Shown here piece by piece: positions 5,783 to 6,863 of a stretch of 6,863 bases of DNA. Position numbers and translations under genes: made by a program. This stretch comes from Bacillota bacterium (lineage in GTDB: Bacteria; Bacillota; Clostridia; Clostridiales; Clostridiaceae). Where the stretch lies: assembly GCA_023427705.1 (NCBI GenBank), contig JAEZAL010000312.1, positions 1 to 6,863 of the forward strand, in the 5' to 3' direction. The notes beneath the pieces were generated by a model. It was not told the origin of the DNA. It saw nothing but the letters and a program-made list of their open reading frames with translations, and searched no databases. The number at the start of each line of letters is the position of its first letter. Positions within the stretch are counted from its first letter, which is position 1.

Positions 5783-6613
5783 TTACTTTAAGCTATTCAT
5801 ATCAACCATATCCATATCATCATATGTTATATTTTCTCCACACATTGCCCATATGAATGTATAGTTGCTTGTACCCACTCCTGAATGTATTGACCAACTT
5901 GGAGAAATTACAGCTTCTTCGTTACTAACTACAATATGCTTAGTTTCTTCTGGTCTACCCATTAGGTGGAATACCTTAGTATCTTCTTGCATATCAAAAT
6001 ATAAATATGTTTCCATACGTCTTTCATGAGTATGACATGGCATTGTATTCCATGAACTACCTTCTTCAAGAATTGTATATCCCATTTGTAATTGACAACT
6101 TTCACATACATTAGGATGAATGTATTGGAAGATTTTTCTCTTATTTAATGTCTTTCCTTCTCCTACAACTCTTGGAGTAATATTGTCTATACTTATCTTT
6201 ACATTTGGATATTTGTGATGTGCTGGTGTTGAAACAACATAAAACTTAGCTGGGTTATTTAAATCATTTGATTTAAATATTACTTGCTTAGTTTCCTTTC
6301 CAATATAATATCCATCTTGCTTTTTCATTTCTTCTTCTTTTCCATCAATGATAATTGTTCCAGGACCACCTATATTAATAACTCCAAGTTCACGACGTTG
6401 TAAGAAATAGTCAACTCCAAGTTCCTTTGAAAGAACTATTTCTAGTGGTTTGTCTTTAGGTGTAACTCCTCCAAATATTTGACGATCATAATGCAAATAA
6501 GTTAAGCAAATTTCACCAGGAATAAATATTTTTTCTTGTAAAAATTCCCCACGTAACTCTTCTGTTGAATAATGTTTTATGTCCTTTGGACTATGAGCAT
6601 ATCTAGTTTCCAC
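5783..6613 (-). CDS. kduI: 5-dehydro-4-deoxy-D-glucuronate isomerase
   Basis: A 276-residue cupin-type isomerase, close to the 278 of E. coli KduI. It converts 5-keto-4-deoxyuronate, the open form of the sugar released by UGL, to 3-deoxy-D-glycero-2,5-hexodiulosonate. The zinc ligands are visible as His194 and His196 with Glu201 (CHTHERRMETY) and His243 (SWSIHSGVG). The N-terminal METRYAHSPKDIKHYSTEELR is typical of the family. The start is GTG at 6613, with GGAGG (6623-6627) 9 nt upstream. A nearer ATG at 6621 is out of frame and too close to that site. It is the first gene after the main promoter, 19 nt before kduD. KduI is best known from pectin breakdown; here the neighbouring UGL and PTS indicate glycosaminoglycan use. 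Confidence 0.95.
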   Translation of the reverse strand: METRYAHSPKDIKHYSTEELRGEFLQEKIFIPGEICLTYLHYDRQIFGGVTPKDKPLEIVLSKELGVDYFLQRRELGVINIGGPGTIIIDGKEEEMKKQDGYYIGKETKQVIFKSNDLNNPAKFYVVSTPAHHKYPNVKISIDNITPRVVGEGKTLNKRKIFQYIHPNVCESCQLQMGYTILEEGSSWNTMPCHTHERRMETYLYFDMQEDTKVFHLMGRPEETKHIVVSNEEAVISPSWSIHSGVGTSNYTFIWAMCGENITYDDMDMVDMNSLK

Positions 6614-6622
6614 TCTCTCATT

Positions 6623-6627
6623 CCTCC
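6623..6627 (-). promoter_or_regulatory. Ribosome binding site selecting the GTG start of kduI
   Basis: GGAGG on the minus strand lies 9 nt before the GTG at 6613. The ATG at 6621-6619 is only 1 nt from it and is out of frame with kduI, so GTG is the start. Confidence 0.8.
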
Positions 6628-6640
6628 ACTTCTTAATAGG

Positions 6641-6660
6641 TTAACATGTTAAGGTGTTAA
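6641..6660. promoter_or_regulatory. Operator-like dyad at the kduI promoter
   Basis: The minus strand reads TTAACACCTTAACATGTTAA. It has dyad symmetry TTAACA-nn-TTAA-nn-TGTTAA (16 of 20 positions) and contains the perfect 12-bp palindrome TTAACATGTTAA at 6641-6652. It begins 4 nt after the -10 box and covers the predicted start site. A related copy lies in the same position at the gntR promoter. Binding by the locus GntR regulator is inferred. Confidence 0.65.
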
Positions 6661-6664
6661 TATA

Positions 6665-6693
6665 ATAATACTATCACTTGTAATCGTAGTCAA
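6665..6693 (-). promoter_or_regulatory. Main sigma-A-type promoter of the kduI operon
   Basis: The minus strand shows a -35 box TTGACT (6693-6688), a 17-nt spacer and a -10 box TATTAT (6670-6665). The predicted start is near 6658, giving a leader of about 45 nt before kduI. AT-rich DNA upstream of the -35 box could act as an UP element. Confidence 0.75.
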
Positions 6694-6700
6694 TATTTTC

Positions 6701-6719
6701 TTTAGAATTTTTTTCTAAA
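6701..6719. repeat. Small dyad just upstream of the kduI -35 box
   Basis: TTTAGAA (6701-6707) and TTCTAAA (6713-6719) form a perfect 7-bp inverted repeat with a 5-nt T spacer. It sits 8 nt upstream of the -35 box, a usual place for an activator site. In DNA this AT-rich it may also be chance. Confidence 0.35.
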
Positions 6720-6809
6720 ATTTATATTATTTATTTACAATAATTTACCTAAAATAATCTTATAGCTTCAAAAACTAACTTATTATTAAAATTTCTTTGA
6801 AACAATATC

Positions 6810-6859
6810 AAAGGAGTGTATATATAAACAGTTAAACTTACTTACATACACACTCCTTT
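6810..6859 (-). terminator. Long hairpin upstream of the operon, probable terminator of the preceding gene
   Basis: Arms at 6810-6826 and 6843-6859 pair over 17 positions around a 16-nt loop, beginning with a perfect 10-bp AAAGGAGTGT/ACACTCCTTT stem. In minus-strand RNA the two remaining differences become G-U pairs, so the stem is unbroken; in plus-strand RNA they are A-C mismatches. That favours function in minus-strand RNA, for example the end of a gene beyond the right edge. The U-run is poor on that strand (UUU then GAUAUUGUUU) and better on the plus strand (UUUUAUU), so it could work in both directions. No gene in this window ends here. Confidence 0.5.
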
Positions 6860-6863
6860 TATT

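Overview
The window is AT-rich, minus-strand-coded DNA with strong GGAGG-type ribosome binding sites. Its codon choice and protein families fit a low-GC Firmicute, most likely Clostridium (C. perfringens or a relative). That assignment is inferred from protein flavour, not from a marker gene. Every real gene lies on the minus strand, so the locus reads from high to low coordinates.

Layout in transcription order: (1) 6622-6863 is non-coding. It holds a long hairpin at the right edge (probably the terminator of a neighbouring gene), a small dyad, and a sigma-A-type promoter with a 20-bp operator-like dyad just downstream of its -10 box. (2) kduI and kduD encode the isomerase and dehydrogenase that process unsaturated-uronate products. 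(3) A 94-nt gap holds a second promoter, a second copy of the operator-like dyad and a long hairpin covering the ribosome binding site of the next gene. (4) A GntR/UTRA repressor gene. (5) ugl encodes a GH88 unsaturated glucuronyl hydrolase. (6) Genes for a complete mannose-class PTS permease follow in the order IIB, IIC, IID, IIA. (7) A small YajC-like membrane protein. (8) The first 15 codons of another gene run off the left edge; by analogy with streptococcal loci it may be a heparinase II/III-type lyase.

Together the genes describe uptake and breakdown of glycosaminoglycan disaccharides (hyaluronan, chondroitin). The PTS imports, and probably phosphorylates, the unsaturated disaccharide made by extracellular lyases. 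UGL splits it into an amino sugar and an unsaturated uronate. The uronate opens to 5-keto-4-deoxyuronate, and KduI then KduD convert it to 2-keto-3-deoxygluconate (KDG). UGL carries the SxxSxK motif associated with 6-sulfate recognition, so sulfated chondroitin fragments are likely substrates. KDG kinase, KDPG aldolase, the extracellular lyase and EI/HPr are not in this window.

The least expected part is the regulatory layout. Two promoters have the same geometry, each with a related dyad over its predicted start site. The gntR leader can also form a 16-bp hairpin that would hide its Shine-Dalgarno sequence only in read-through transcripts from the upstream promoter.
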